From assembly GCA_963682055.1 (NCBI GenBank), contig OY821749.1, forward strand, positions 21,273,631-21,337,630: DNA of 64,000 nt. Direction: 5' to 3'. The position numbers and the translations under genes are program-made. This stretch comes from Primula veris. Taxonomy: Eukaryota; Streptophyta; Magnoliopsida; Ericales; Primulaceae. Positions 13,203 to 25,149 of the stretch are shown here, one piece after another. Numbering within the stretch: the first letter of the stretch is position 1; each line of letters starts with the position of its first letter. The notes under the pieces are model-generated. The model was not told the DNA's origin, ran no database searches, and saw only the letters and a program-made list of their open reading frames with translations.

Positions 13203-15653
13203 GACAGGAAGATCCAGTACCGAAAAAATGAAAAAATAACATTATCAAACAATAGACCAGATCAATGGATAATTATTCAGAAAATACTCAATAACCACTT
13301 ACCCTTGAGCTATGGCGCGACCTTTTATGCACAGAACCAAGTAAAGTCGTTATCATTATTAGGGTTTTGACCATGACCAAGAGAAAGACCAAGAATAGCC
13401 ATGACCTTAGCCATGATCATCAGAACAATTTAGAATGGTCCCCTACTAGACCACAAATTAGTCTTACTAGTTGTAGACTAGTAGCAGAACAAGTAGCTTC
13501 TTTTAACTGACAGTTAAGATAAGATACATATTTACATGGCCATGTGGTCAATTTTCCTAATGGCAATTCTACCGACTTAATTGCAGATTCCAGCAATTTC
13601 TCTGAAAATATTTTTCGAAATGCTTAAATATTTTTCCCAATATGCACAAAGGCTAGGGACCAATGACAAGGCAACATGAGTGACATGGGTATCTTCCAAG
13701 AATATCAGATCCATAACAATTTATAATAACAGCAACGTCAAACCCAACATAACGCACCGCAAGACCCAAGCAAGCGGAGAATTTAACATCCTATTCTAAA
13801 CCAGGTTTCCTTTTTGCAAAAAAAAAGAGAAGTTCAGCAGTATCTAATCAACAAAACTCGATACGGAGTATTGATATATTCTCAAGCTAAAGAACCGCGA
13901 TTTTGGAATGGAAACAAAAGTTAGAATTTTTTGAAAAGCTTGTGCAACTCCTAACAAAGTTTTTGACTCGTCCAGAGTTCAAAATATTCATAGAGTATGG
14001 GACATATGAATTGGTCATTTAATTACTAAAGAAAATATTAGAAATTGGTTCCTTTGATACGGAATTGAAATGTGTCCAATGACCAATAGCACAGATACTT
14101 TTTCTCTTATTAAACATCGAAGTAAGAGGTGCGGGTCAATAACTAGACTTACTTAAGCTAGAATGGAAAAGTGATATAAAAAAAAACATAATTCATGAAA
14201 ATTGTGTGAAACAGGAAAGAAAAAAGGTGCATGTGAAACATATCCTATCAATCGATTCTTGTTGAGCGCCTAAGTAGTGCAGGATCTAAACTTAAGCAGG
14301 AACGGAAAAATAAGCGAAATTCAAAGAATCTCATGGAAAAAAGCAAAATTCGCGTGTGAAATAGGGAAGGGGAAAAAAGTGGACATGAAAGTCATCCCAC
14401 CAATTGACAATCTCCATACAATTCCTAAATTTACATTTCACATGATATTTCTCCTTCTACTTTACTAGTTAACAATTTTAGTTAGTTATCAAGTCATGTA
14501 GAAGGGTTTTTACTATTTAGATTTTTCTTACAAATCGAGTGATGTAGCCTCTTAGGTGAGAATACAAAACCTCAGAAATATGAGTTCAATACGATCATAA
14601 ATTTGGACTCATTTTTATGGAAAACCCCCAGACTAAAATGTCTGCCAAAGGGGATTCCTTAGTCCACAAAACCAACTAAGTTAAAGAATAACCATACGAA
14701 ACAAGTCACCAACTTTCACCCAGTTAAATGTTTGGGGACCATTTATACAGGCAAGTTCATGAACAAGTTTAGGAAGAGAACGTAATCAATAATATGCAGT
14801 ACATATAAAGTGGTCCTAAACACAACATCACAGTCGCTCTACTTTAAAAGAGAAAAAAGGCAACGTAACAATTATGTTTAATGAGCAGTTACTACCCAGA
14901 GACAAGAGACAGTACATGAAAGATATGTATGAAACTCGCTTCGCAAAAAGAGTAAATGTGCCCACGTGGACAATAATGTAAAATATTATTGGAAAGGGAA
15001 AAGGCAAAACAAAACCTCAAGCAGGTCGACTTGGCTCAGAAACACTCCAACCTGGATCAGCCCACAATCGGTACTCTTTTTGGTCCAAAGACAAGACATC
15101 TAAGACATGATGCCACTACAGTTCCTCTAAGAAAAGGTAATTACAAATGTAATTAACAATTGAGCACAAAAGAAAATTAAGTGTTCTACTGATTTGACAA
15201 AAATAAAAATGAGAAACCAACGAAATTGTTAGAACTGATAATTAATGACTCCTACGACTATGTCGATCAACTTGGATAAATTTTATGGGAGAAAGGCATA
15301 AATCAATTGAGATCTTATTCATAAGGCAGAAATTAAGGTTGACTTATGGTATAAAATTTTAAAGCCTACTAGGCTTTATTGTCATCTATGCACCATCTGA
15401 CCACTTCACATAAACAAATTAAAGAGGACAATGAAAGTTATATCCTTTGAATATAGTACCTAGTCAAGGTTTAGAGATTAAGTAAAAGATATCAACATTC
15501 CATTCCAATTAATAGTCAGCTTAATCAGGAGAGCTTCCATTTGTTTACATAATTCCATAAAAGATTCGTCCTGTGCACTAAAATCATACGAATAAATGTA
15601 AAACATCTGAATATATTCACAATTTATTTATATGCACGCACATACACACAGAC

Positions 15654-15699
<46 letters not shown>

Positions 15700-15960
15700 T
15701 AATATGTATTATGTATACACATACATGTTAGTTAAAGAAAACTTGAATAACATTTGGCAAGAGAGAGATTGCATCAGGATCGTATAAAATTACTAGCAAC
15801 TGAACATCAAAACTTTTTAAGTCAAAACTCTCTTAACTTTAACTAGATTTCTCAAATAATATCCAAAATAAAAAAGAACAAATATAAAATACTAACACCC
15901 AAATATACAACTAATAGAAACAAACACAAGCAAGATAACAACAAACGCATTGCAGAAAAT
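13203..15960. other. Intergenic, downstream of the LPP gene
   Basis: No gene or bounded transposon seen. The frame at 14277-14468 has no domain. It contains the TG microsatellite at 15665-15697. The part closest to 15960 probably holds the 3' UTR of the minus-strand LPP gene, but no single poly(A) signal could be chosen. Confidence 0.45.
15665..15697. repeat. (TG)n microsatellite
   Basis: About 16 TG dinucleotides next to a short (TA)n run, so both can vary. It lies about 300 bp past the LPP stop codon. Confidence 0.95.
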
Positions 15961-16008
15961 GGTACTAATTGACTTCTTATTCCATTAGAAGATACATGGT
16001 CTGGCACA

Positions 16009-19000
16009 TTACAACGTTAGAAGCAAAAAATATGACTCAAGGACTGAAACATTTATAATATGAAAGACAAAAAGAGCTTCAAGAATACCCAAACAGGCAC
16101 CTGCAATTACATCACATACATAATGGCGACCGAGCAAAACCCTCGAAATTGATGTGGCGACGGCCCATGAACAAGCAACCAAAACTATGAATTCAGCAGC
16201 TTGAATGTCATCGAAACCGAGAAAATTAATAAATTTACATGCAAATACGACATTGGCAGATCTCAACTGAGTAATGCCTTTCACGATGGAAGAGGAGGAG
16301 AGAGAGAGGAAAGCAGCGACGAAGCAAACCCTAGAGGAGTGGCCGCTGGGAAAGGACCAGTGATCAACCGCAAACGTCAAGAACATGTCCTTCAAAAAAG
16401 AAGTTTATACATCACTTTTCTTTACAATATTACCTTAACTATACTTTTTAACTGCGCAAAACATTAACAAAATTCATGCAGGCTTTGCGCAAATACGACA
16501 TTGTACCAACAATTTTATGCTATCAAGTATATCATGGAAATCAAATTCATATATATTTATGGATCATATAAAAAATATCATGTATTTCAGATAACAGAGT
16601 TTAATTAAGAATAATAAAATTCATAGTATATCATAAAATATCAATGCAGCATTTCACATAATCTCTACAATATTACGAGTGCATCAAATCTATCATGATT
16701 TATGCTACATAAACACTGATTTCCTACATAATTGACTGATCCATATATTACAGTCACAGTCGGTCACTTGTATAGGTCAAGAACACGCCCTTCAAAAAAG
16801 AAGTTTACACATCACTTTTCTCTACAATATTACCTTAACTATACTTTTTAACTGCGCAAAACATTAAAAAAATTCATGCAGGCTTTGCGCAAATACGACA
16901 TTGTACCAACAATTTTATGCTATCAAGTATATCATGGAAATCAAAGTCATATATATTTATGGATCATATAAAAAATATCATGTATTTGAGAGAACAGAGT
17001 TTAGTTAAGAATAATAAAATTCATAGTATATCATAAAATATCAATGCAGCATTTCACATAATCTAAATAAGTTATTACGAGTGCATCAAATCTATCATGA
17101 TTTATGCTACATAAACACTGATTTCCTACATAATTGACTGATCCATATATTACAGTCACAGCCAGTCACTTGTATCATGGAAAACGCATTCTAACATTTG
17201 GAATTCAAGGTAATTATATATATCACAAATTACATCTAAAACTATTATCCAGAGTTTCAACAATGAATCGGAAATAAGCACTAATTTATACCCCCATTAT
17301 ATGAATCCAATATAATAATATATTAGGAATACGTACAAAGTGTGTGGAAGATCAGAACGAGGGCGTTGAACTCAAATTCTAATTGTTTCTGTATAAAGAT
17401 ATGCACCATCACAGAAAATATGCAGGCTTCGTACTGAAAATCAGAAGCAAACCCTATTTTGGAGAAATATTTGTATGAATACGAAAAAATAAACAGGAAA
17501 AGAAATGTATAGGGCCAAAATTATTTTGAGTCTAATCCTTTCCTCACAGAAACGGTCACATGGCCTTTCCAGATAAGAATTTCATATACTTTTTGTATAT
17601 AATTGTACATTGTGTACAACTTGGTTGACCAGACCATCCCGGAATATGTTTCTAGCAGGGGGGAAAAGCAAACAATAACTAAGGTAATATAGTTAAGACT
17701 TTATTATTAAGGTAATGACGACCGTATTATACACTACCAATTATATAAACTAAATAAAATATTTTTAGCATATCCCTTTCATCAAACTGCTTAACACTCA
17801 AGAGTGCACCAGACCCCAATTGGCATTACAGCTAAGAAATACCACCAACAAACAGAGTATTAAGACGACTAGTACCGCGACAACTCATCAGCTTTGGAGC
17901 TCCAAAGTCGTGGTATGAGTTAATTTTTAATCAGATTTTCCCATTGCATCTTCACATATTCCTTAAGTATAGAAGTGTGTTTGAAATAATTATCACTAGT
18001 ACTAGGTAACTTAATTCGGCTTAAAAAGTGTACTGAACCATTATAAATATGGTATTTCAGTATAAATTTGAGTTTAAAAGTGCCAACGAAGTGCTAGAAT
18101 GAAACATATAGTTCCTAGCTTAATTTTTACTCCATGCATTTCTTCAAGAATCTACGCAACACAGTTCTACGTATTGCCAAAAACATCAGTTTTATTCTCA
18201 CAAATTCGATGTTTCCGTATTGAAAATTGTTATCCTACTTGAACCATTTCCGAAAAGAGCTATTTCGTGATGCCTAATCTTGGAAAGGTGCATTAAAAAA
18301 AATCATCAAAGATAGAACATCAATCACAAATCAATGTAATCTCAGACGAATGATACGTAAATATATCAGATATTGAATGTCAAGTTACGAGAAGAGAAAT
18401 CTGCAAATATGGCGATCTCCAAACAGTGTTTGTAATAGAAAAATTCTCACCAGTTTCTCTTTTTTCAAAACTACATATATACAAGAAGCTCAACTGAAAC
18501 ACCTACAACCTAATAGAAACTATAACTCCCCATATCCTACACCACTCCCACTATTTCATGACTAACTAACCACAGTAGAAAATTACAAATACGAAGAACA
18601 ACAAACAAACGCCTCACATACATTACACACCATGCCATGACTTGCTACTAACAATTACAATAGAGAGTAGCAATTGCAATGCCATGACTTCGCTACTAAC
18701 AGTTACAATGGAAACTGGAAACTGAAATAATATAAAAACTAAATACTAAAACCACCAAGAACATAACATCTGCGACATGTATCAAACTAAAGTGTTCAAC
18801 AGCAAATATTCATTCATATTGAATTGGGTAATGATACGTTCACAATTGCGACATTCACGGCCACACTGGGGTCGAAACAAAAGTAAAGCAAACTCACTTG
18901 AATATATTCGATGCAAGGTTTTTTTGGTCTCTACCACAGAAGATTGATGACGTGAGTGGTGTGGTCGTAGAGTGTGTAAGTTGTGAACTTATAATTTCCC

Positions 19001-22000
19001 CATTTAATATATGCTGTGTAATATCAGAATTGGACTGAAGTGCTCAATCCCAATATTATATACTTTCAAATAAAAATGTTGTTTATCCAATTCGACACTT
19101 CGCCTATATAATGTTTTATCCTACTCTAGCAAGATAAGTTCCAAAAAGAGCTGTTTTGTGATGCGTAATCATGGAAAAGTATATGGAACAAAAAGATCAT
19201 CCAAAGCAGAACATTGATCACAAAATTATGTTATTTCAAGATTGAACCAAGTGTTCACTTTCAAACCATCGCATCTAATCTCCAATGAATATTTTCAGAA
19301 TTCAACTAAAGTACTCAGTTGCAAAACTTCCGTTTAAATGTTACTTTTCCAATAATTTGACATTTGTGCCTAAATACACTCATCCTTGTCTAATCACATG
19401 TAATTACCAAAAAAAACTATTTTAACTTCCCAATGCATAATCATAGAAAAGTAAAGGATCATTCAACGCAAAGCATACATCACAAAATCATCTAATATCA
19501 GAATTAAACTAAAGTGCTCAATTCACAAACATTCTCAATTAATCAACAACCTACCTAATGGCACGGACGGAGGTACATAGCGGCCAGGGCTTGCCATCAG
19601 AATTCCTTAATGTACAAAAACGCTATTTTTCCTATAAGAAATATCCAAATAGCTTAGGTACAGGGTTCGAGTCTTGTTAAAGGGGGTAGATGTGAAATCC
19701 CTTGATCCTCTTTAATAAGATTTTAATGAAATTAAAAATTAATTAATATCCAAATAAAATAAGTGTAAAAAAATTATCTTTTGCAAAGCTGGAAAATAAA
19801 CTTTATATTTAGTACCCGGGAAATAAAATACTGGCTACGTGCTGGGGACGAGAAACCCTAACCTTGTTATAGACCATGCTCTGCACGCTATAGCACAGAG
19901 TGAACCTGGTGTTACTCCTTGAACATTGCAAAATTTTGAAAATAACTATTCTAATTTTCCGATGAGTAATCTCGCAAACATAAATGATCCCAGAAAACAG
20001 GACATCAATCATACAACCATATAGTGGTTAAATATGCAAGCATTGGCACTTACCCAACAAATGATAGGCATAGCGTGGTAGAAAATAAGAGACCCTAACC
20101 TTGTTATAGATAGGACGAGGCCGATGTTTTAGCATAGAATTATTTTATCCTACTACTCTTAACCAGATAATTCCAAAAACAGAGATATTCTACGATGCGT
20201 AGTCTCACGTACATGGACCAAAAAGATCATCAAAAGCCAAGCATCGATCACAAAATTAAGCAATTTCAGAGTTAGTCTAAAGTGTTCAAGAACAAACATC
20301 CGCATATACTTCCATTCACGTATATTCGAAATTCAAATAAAGTACACCATCACAAAACTATATAACTTCCATAAAATATTACTTTTCCAATAATTTTACG
20401 TTTTGGCAATACAGAACCTCATCCTATTCATATACATGGAAGTAGCTAGGCAGAGACAGTCGGGAGCGGGCTGTGGCCCCTCCTATTTCGATAAAAATCA
20501 ATGAAAAAGCAAATTTCTTCTATGTATTCTGATTGAAAAATTGAAATAGCGTTTCAGACACACCCATATTATATAAAAAAAAATATCGTAGAGAGTGAGA
20601 CAAAGAATCATATATAATACCATCCCCTCCAATTTGAAGTTATCGTTCCTTCCCTGCTTAACTCCTGATAATACATACTTCAATTTTGACACGCGTTGAA
20701 AAATCATCCAAAGCAATCACAAAATCATGTAATGTAAGAACTGGACTAAAAGTACTCAAAAATTGATCCCATTAATTGATGAAAAAGTAAAATTCTTCCA
20801 TGTTTTATGATTGAAAATTTCAAAAATTAGCGTTTTAACCCCTTCCATATAATTAAATAAAAGAACTCGTATAGAGTATGAGGAACAATCGTATAGATCA
20901 GCCCCTCCCATTCAAATTTACAGTCCCTGCTTAACTCCAATAATACAAACCAGTGGCGGAACCAGGATTCGATTCTTTGGGGGGGGGGGGGGGGGGGGGG
21001 GGGCGGCATTGATTTTTTTTTAGTACAATAATAATAAACGGTATAAAAAAACCAAAGAAACTTGGAACTTATTTATTACTTAGCTGACTTGTCCATTGAT
21101 CCAAAAATTTCAAACGATATATATAGAAAAATTGACTACAAATACAAATTTAGTAGTTTAAACTTTTTTGTAATATGATTATGAAACTACACAAAAACAT
21201 TTATTTACAAAATCTTGTAATGGTACCTTAAAGATGCAATTAATTAATGGAAAAGTCAAAAATTAAGGTAATGTTAATTAAATGAAGAGTAAAAAATAAC
21301 CACAAAATTAGAACTAAGGACCTTGTGGACACAAAATCTTTATATTTACCATTTGAACTAAGTTACTATTTGTTCATTAGGGGGCTATTAATATATAAAA
21401 CCTTAAATCTCCGAATTTTTCTATATAAAAAAAAATTATTTTTAATTTTTTTGGGGTGGCGGCGGCACCCCCTTGCCCCCCACTGGTTCCGCCCCTGATA
21501 CCAACTTCAATTTTTCTATGCGTTGAAATATCATCCAAAGCAATCACAAAATCAACCCATATTATGTACGAAAGCGCAACATTTTCAAAAGTTAGCGTTT
21601 AATCCCCTCCCATGTTATGGAAAAAAAACTCATATAGAGTATGAAAAAGAATCGTATAGAATATCAGCCCCTTCCATTCTCATTTAAAGTTACTATAAGT
21701 CTATAATACATGTAAGAATGGGACTAAAAGTATTCAATATCAAAACAGCTCGTATACCGTATGAAAAACAATTGTATAGAATATCAACCCCTCCCATTTA
21801 CTGTTCTCCCAATAATACATACTTCCATTTCGCAGTGCGTTGACATATCATCCAAGGCAATCACAAAAACATGTAATGCTATAATTGGACTAAAAGTAAT
21901 CAATACATATGTTCAGAATTCAACTAAAGTATTCAGTTGCAAAACTAAACAACTCCCGTTCACATGTTACTTTCCGAAAATTTGACATAAATACTTCAAT

Positions 22001-22393
22001 TTAGTAATGCATTGGAAATATCAACCAAATCAATCACAAAATCATGTAATGTAAGAATTGGGCTAAAAAAGTGATCAATATATAACCAACCTTGTTATAG
22101 ACAGGGCGAGGACGACGAACGAGGTGTTTTGCAAGACCGACAAATAAAAGGTCGAGAACGCCCCCGATTAGGAGATCACATAAAAGAGACCGAAGAAGGA
22201 GGTGTTTAGAGAGAGAAGGAGGGTAGAGGAGGAGAGATAGTACGATCGGGAAGAACACTCGACCGTCGCCGGAGACCTCTAAGGCTCTTAAAAACGGACG
22301 TGGCAGGGATACCGAGTGGAGGTGGTGGGATACGGCGGTGTCCGCGGAGATCACGCGGCGGAGTAGCGACGGCGACGGCGATGGATCTTTCAT
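16009..22393 (-). CDS. LPPB: Lipid phosphate phosphatase beta-like (PAP2 family), two exons
   Basis: CDS exons are 22091-22393 and 16009-16389 (stop included), joined in phase 0 across a 5701-bp intron (donor AAG|GTTGGT, acceptor TTGAAG|GACATG). The product is 227 aa, close to the size of plant LPP-beta proteins. All three PAP2 signature motifs are present: K89-x6-R96-P97 at the end of exon 1, the PSGH box P115-S116-G117-H118, and S183-R184-x5-H190-x3-D194. Those histidines and the aspartate form the phosphatase centre in this family, and hydrophobic stretches around them (roughly 46-60, 67-88, 119-135, 164-182, 195-213) fit an integral membrane enzyme that dephosphorylates phosphatidic acid and related lipid phosphates. 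The start is the ATG at 22393, followed by a GC-rich N-terminus typical of a real first exon. The C-terminal dozen residues are the least certain. From memory, the Arabidopsis counterpart is At4g22550. Confidence 0.9.
16376..17176. repeat. 400-bp tandem duplication across the LPP intron/exon 2 junction
   Basis: The block starting about 16376 is repeated 400 bp further on (16381 GAACATGTCC matches 16781 GAACACGCCC), and the two remain alignable to about 16775 and 17176 with few differences. On the minus strand the duplicated piece carries the polypyrimidine tract, the TTGAAG acceptor and the first five codons of exon 2. The downstream true exon reads D-M-F-L-T; the decoy reads G-V-F-L-T and then runs into TGA after 11 codons (exon-like start at 16789). 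Confidence 0.92.
19560..19745. repeat. Possible degenerate transposon piece in the LPP intron
   Basis: It interrupts the array and includes GGCACGGACGGAGGTACA near the start and CAGGGTTCGAGTCTTG further on. The second word resembles a Pol III B box, but no matching A box was found. Its origin is not established. Confidence 0.3.
19863..19889 (-). pseudogene. Copy 1 of the exon 1 tail with splice donor
   Basis: On the minus strand this reads codons V-Q-S-M-V-Y-N-K directly followed by GTTAGG. The last four codons and the donor match the true exon 1 end (V-Y-N-K|GTTGGT at 22091). Upstream similarity to exon 1 is lost. Confidence 0.65.
20100..20135 (-). pseudogene. Copy 2 of the exon 1 tail, ATG to donor
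   Basis: Twelve minus-strand codons read M-L-K-H-R-P-R-P-I-Y-N-K, then a GTTAGG donor. The true exon ends A-K-H-L-V-R-R-P-R-P-V-Y-N-K, so this copy keeps the KH and RPRP-YNK parts of the first catalytic motif but has lost three codons, which breaks the K-x6-RP spacing. It is in phase 0, as is exon 2, so splicing to exon 2 would stay in frame. Most likely an exon fragment carried along by array amplification; use as an alternative first exon is unproven. Confidence 0.75.
20951..21497. mobile_element. Non-autonomous hAT-type element in the LPP intron
   Basis: Ends are CAGTGGCGGAACCAG and CTGGTTCCGCCCCTG, inverted complements with one mismatch. The flanks ATACAAAC (20943-20950) and ATACCAAC (21498-21505) form an 8-bp target-site duplication with one change. 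An 8-bp duplication and CA-start ends fit hAT. Length is 547 bp with no transposase. It splits one unit of the surrounding array, so it arrived after the array formed. It carries a run of 25 G at 20979-21003. Confidence 0.88.
20979..21003. repeat. Run of 25 G residues
   Basis: An uninterrupted poly-G tract inside the hAT element. Its length may be unreliable in sequencing, and it could form G-quadruplex structures. Confidence 0.9.
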
Positions 22394-22520
22394 TTTTTTT
22401 TTGTTTTTTTTTTTTGTTAAAGATTGATTTTCTGTTTATAGTGTTTGGGTTTTATATTTGAGCCCAATATAAATAAGGCCACTAGATTTGGCTCCAAATT
22501 AAGCCTTGTATTCCTGAGTT
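22394..22520 (-). promoter_or_regulatory. Presumed LPP promoter/5' leader
   Basis: Reading the minus strand towards the ATG at 22393, TATA-like words lie at about 22432-22459 (CTATAAACA and AATATAAAACC). A TTGGGCTC word lies a little further upstream. The T-rich tract at 22394-22420 lies in the leader. The TATA words are close to the ATG, so the transcription start is uncertain. Confidence 0.35.
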
Positions 22521-23239
22521 ACTATTTGGGGCTCATTTTGGAGCAAGTTCTAGTTTTAGGAGAATATCAGGCTGATATTATATTTTATAAGATTTTTCGA
22601 ATATAAATGCCGGGTCAAAATTAATTTAATTTACAGGAACCAGACCCAATAAATAAGAGCTTAAAAGTTGTTTTTAAACTTAGAAAATAACTTACAATCT
22701 ATACGGGAAAGATATTAAAATGTAAAAAATAGTTTAAAAGCTGTTTTTAATTTGTAAAAAAAAAATATATTATAATCTACACGAGAAATATATTAAAGTG
22801 TATAAAACAACTTAAAAGCTGTTTTTTAGTTTTTTTTTTTAGTTTTTGTTTGAATTATTAAGTTAAAAAAAACAAAAATAATATATTTTTTTTATCACTT
22901 GTATGGGGTCCTAAACTTAAAAATTCTGTGAGAGTAGTGATATATGAACAAAAATATTATTAAAATGTAACTTGCCACCAAAGAGCCCGTTTGAGACCAT
23001 TTTGTCGATCATTGACAAAACATGTTGGACCAACGCACGTTTGATTGGATTTGGGTGTTGGTTGCTCGACTCCGGTGTTGACCGCAATTGGTATTTGATG
23101 TGAGGGTGATAGTGGGGTGACTCCATTGTTTTTTTTTGTGTTTGTAGGTTTGTGGGTTTTGTATTTTGAGTCTAGTGTGAGTTATTCGGCTAGATTCGGC
23201 TTATTGGATCCAAAGGCTTGTATTTTTTATTTTTTTTGA
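22521..23239. other. Intergenic, AT-rich, upstream of LPP
   Basis: Two diverged direct copies of a TTAAAAGCTGTTTTTA-containing block occur between 22655 and 22825. The minus frame at 22917-23126 has no recognised domain; part of it (about 23040-23110) resembles 24230-24370, so this is probably repeat debris. Confidence 0.45.
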
Positions 23240-24090
23240 GAATAGAGCACTGTTCAGGATGAATAAGAGAATTCAAACTACTACAGTTTCAAGCAAAAAA
23301 AAGCCAAACAGTTGGCAGGTTCATTTGCGGACTTAGGTTCCCAAATCAGACTCCAGTCTTGTCCTTTCACATAATTCTTAAATGTCTTCTATTATGGCAT
23401 CTATTTCCCATGGAGGCGGGCCTTGCAATAAGTTGCACAGATTTATGCCCTTTTTGTTATCCGATTGGATAAACATGCGGTCCCACATCTTTTCTTTGGT
23501 GCGGATGCATGCAACTCGAATGAAGTGCGCTTCATCCATCAATGCAGAAGAGGTTTTAGCTCTTCCTTTCCAAATATCAACAAATTTTCCGTTTTCATCT
23601 CGGGTTATGATTCATCCGCTAGCCCAATTGAAGTTTTCAAAACGAGGCGTCCACATTGATTTTTACATACCCGGACAGAGGAGGCGTCCATCTCTTGACA
23701 CTCATTGACGTCTCATTTTCACGCTCGACATTAGATGGGTAACAATCAATAATATAATCCTTGAAAGATTCAAAAGCTAGTTTAAGGACACTATGCAGGT
23801 TCGATTTTAAATTCTAGAAGACGTATGCATTTCTTACTTTCCAAATTTGCCAACAAATATTCATTGCCAATTCCATATTATAGGACTCAGCTTGACTGTC
23901 ATAAAATCTGTTGAACCACTGCACAAATGACGAGAAGGTATTCGGATCCACTCGCAAGCCTAATGAACTCCCAAACCAAATGGCTTTCAACCACTCGCAC
24001 TCGAGCAATAAATGTTCTATCATTTCATCATTCTCGTTACAAATAGGGAAAATAGGAGAATGGTTACATTTTCTCCTATACATATTTTCC
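23240..24090 (-). pseudogene. LINE (non-LTR) remnant: zf-RVT and RNase H-like tail
   Basis: The minus frame from 24083 to 23814 contains C-x-x-C and HLLLEC-x-x-L-x-x-IW words typical of the zinc-binding region that follows plant LINE reverse transcriptases (zf-RVT). Further along the same strand, about 23720-23330, broken frames read PPPWEIDAIIEDI and WSLIWEPKSAN, matching the style of the RNase H-like (RVT_3) C-terminal domain. Stops and frameshifts break the reading, so it is dead. The reverse transcriptase itself is absent. Confidence 0.75.
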
Positions 24091-24760
24091 TTCGTTGCTA
24101 ACTACTATTTGGGATCATTTTGGAGGGAGGTTATAGTTTGAGATCACTTTCACATTTCTAATTATTGCGATACTTCTTTTAACCAACTATTTTAAATATG
24201 GTATTATATATTCATCATTGGCGAACCACATTTGACCAACACACATTTGACCCGATAAGTTTGATTGTGACCATTGTTTGGAATCAAGTGTTTGTTGCGG
24301 TAAAAAAAAAAAAGAAGTCGGGCGTTGAATATCGGACTCCGTCATTGATCGCAATTGGTCCCTCACGGCATTTATGGTTACCCATCCGTGTGCACCAGTG
24401 ATATCATTTTTGTCGCTGCCATTCCGCTGATCGTCGACAGTTGATAAAGAGAGATATAAAGACCGATAAGACGCAAGAGATCGATCGGGACAAAGGAGAA
24501 GCTAGGACAAAAAATAGGAGAGAGATTGATCGCTACCTTCATTGGAAGTCATACCTACACTTAAAATAAACCTAGTCGGTCAACTCCGCAACGGAAAAGA
24601 GGAGGAGAGAGATCGTAAGGAGAGAGGGAGAAACCATCAGATCTCTCTCCATCATTAGTGACGAGGAGAGAGAGACGGAAAGCGACGAATACAACATGCC
24701 AGTTATGACAGTGATAATTGTGCTATTTTAGAAAGAGAAATTGTGGTGACTAAATTGTTA
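24091..24760. other. Intergenic; purine-rich block 24420-24700
   Basis: On the minus strand 24420-24700 is rich in CTCTCT words, like a plant 5' leader, but no open frame follows. No gene could be assigned. Confidence 0.4.
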
Positions 24761-24944
24761 ACATAACAAGAGATAATTAATGTTAAGCGTATTCAACTTT
24801 CAGCTCATTTCGATTTACTATACTCAACTATCAATTTTTTGATTTAGTATACTGTACTAATTTTCCGTCCAAATTGAAGGGCAAAATGGTATTTTTACCT
24901 ACTAAAAAAAAAAAAAACTAAATTAACTAAAACAAAGAAAACAG

Positions 24945-25014
24945 CAGCCCATGGGACTCGAACCCAGACCTATCAGTCAAAGAGTAAGGCTTTTAACCAC
25001 TTGGCCACCAATAC
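24945..25014 (-). other. tRNA-like Pol III module, left arm of the foldback
   Basis: On the minus strand, TGGCCAAGTGG (24997-25007) fits the Pol III A box and GGTTCGAGTCC (24954-24964) is a perfect B box. The 5' and 3' flanks do not pair as an acceptor stem, so this is not a working tRNA. The T-run after it is only four to five long. Confidence 0.7.
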
Positions 25015-25149
25015 TTTTATTATAATAACAGCGTTATATATATATATATATACTCTATCTGTGTATAGATGTGTATATATACACTTTGGGACTGATTTCG
25101 TAAATTTTAGAAAATTCAAATTTTATTTTTGTTTCATTTTGGTCCTTAC

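Larger units (their letters stand above)
18240..22080. repeat. Degenerate tandem array filling the LPP intron
   Basis: Two modules recur in order. Module 1 resembles TTCCAAAAAGAGCTGTTTTG followed by GATGCGTAATCATGGAAAA (about 18250, 19138, 19410, 19930, 20170). Module 2 resembles ATCACAAAATCATGTAAT followed by ACTAAAAGTACTCAA (about 18320, 19216, 19487, 20245, 20714, 21541, 21858, 22031). Copies are diverged and spacing is irregular, so this is an old, repeatedly expanded array. The last copy of module 2 abuts exon 1 at 22031-22075. Confidence 0.8.
16390..22090 (-). other. Intron 1 of the LPP gene (5.7 kb)
   Basis: Bounded by the donor at 22090-22089 and the acceptor at 16391-16390. Most of it is accounted for by repeats: the 400-bp duplication at the acceptor end, a degenerate tandem array from about 18240 to 22080, copies of the exon 1 tail, and an hAT insertion. 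17180-18240 shows no clear structure. Confidence 0.85.

Noticed and set aside
16201..16467. Plus-strand frame of 88 codons
   Set aside because: Antisense to LPP exon 2, which carries the PAP2 motifs.
22034..22090. Extension of LPP exon 1 past 22091 to the stop at 22034
   Set aside because: The GTTGGT donor follows V-Y-N-K exactly where family members continue into the exon 2 sequence, and exon 2 is in phase.
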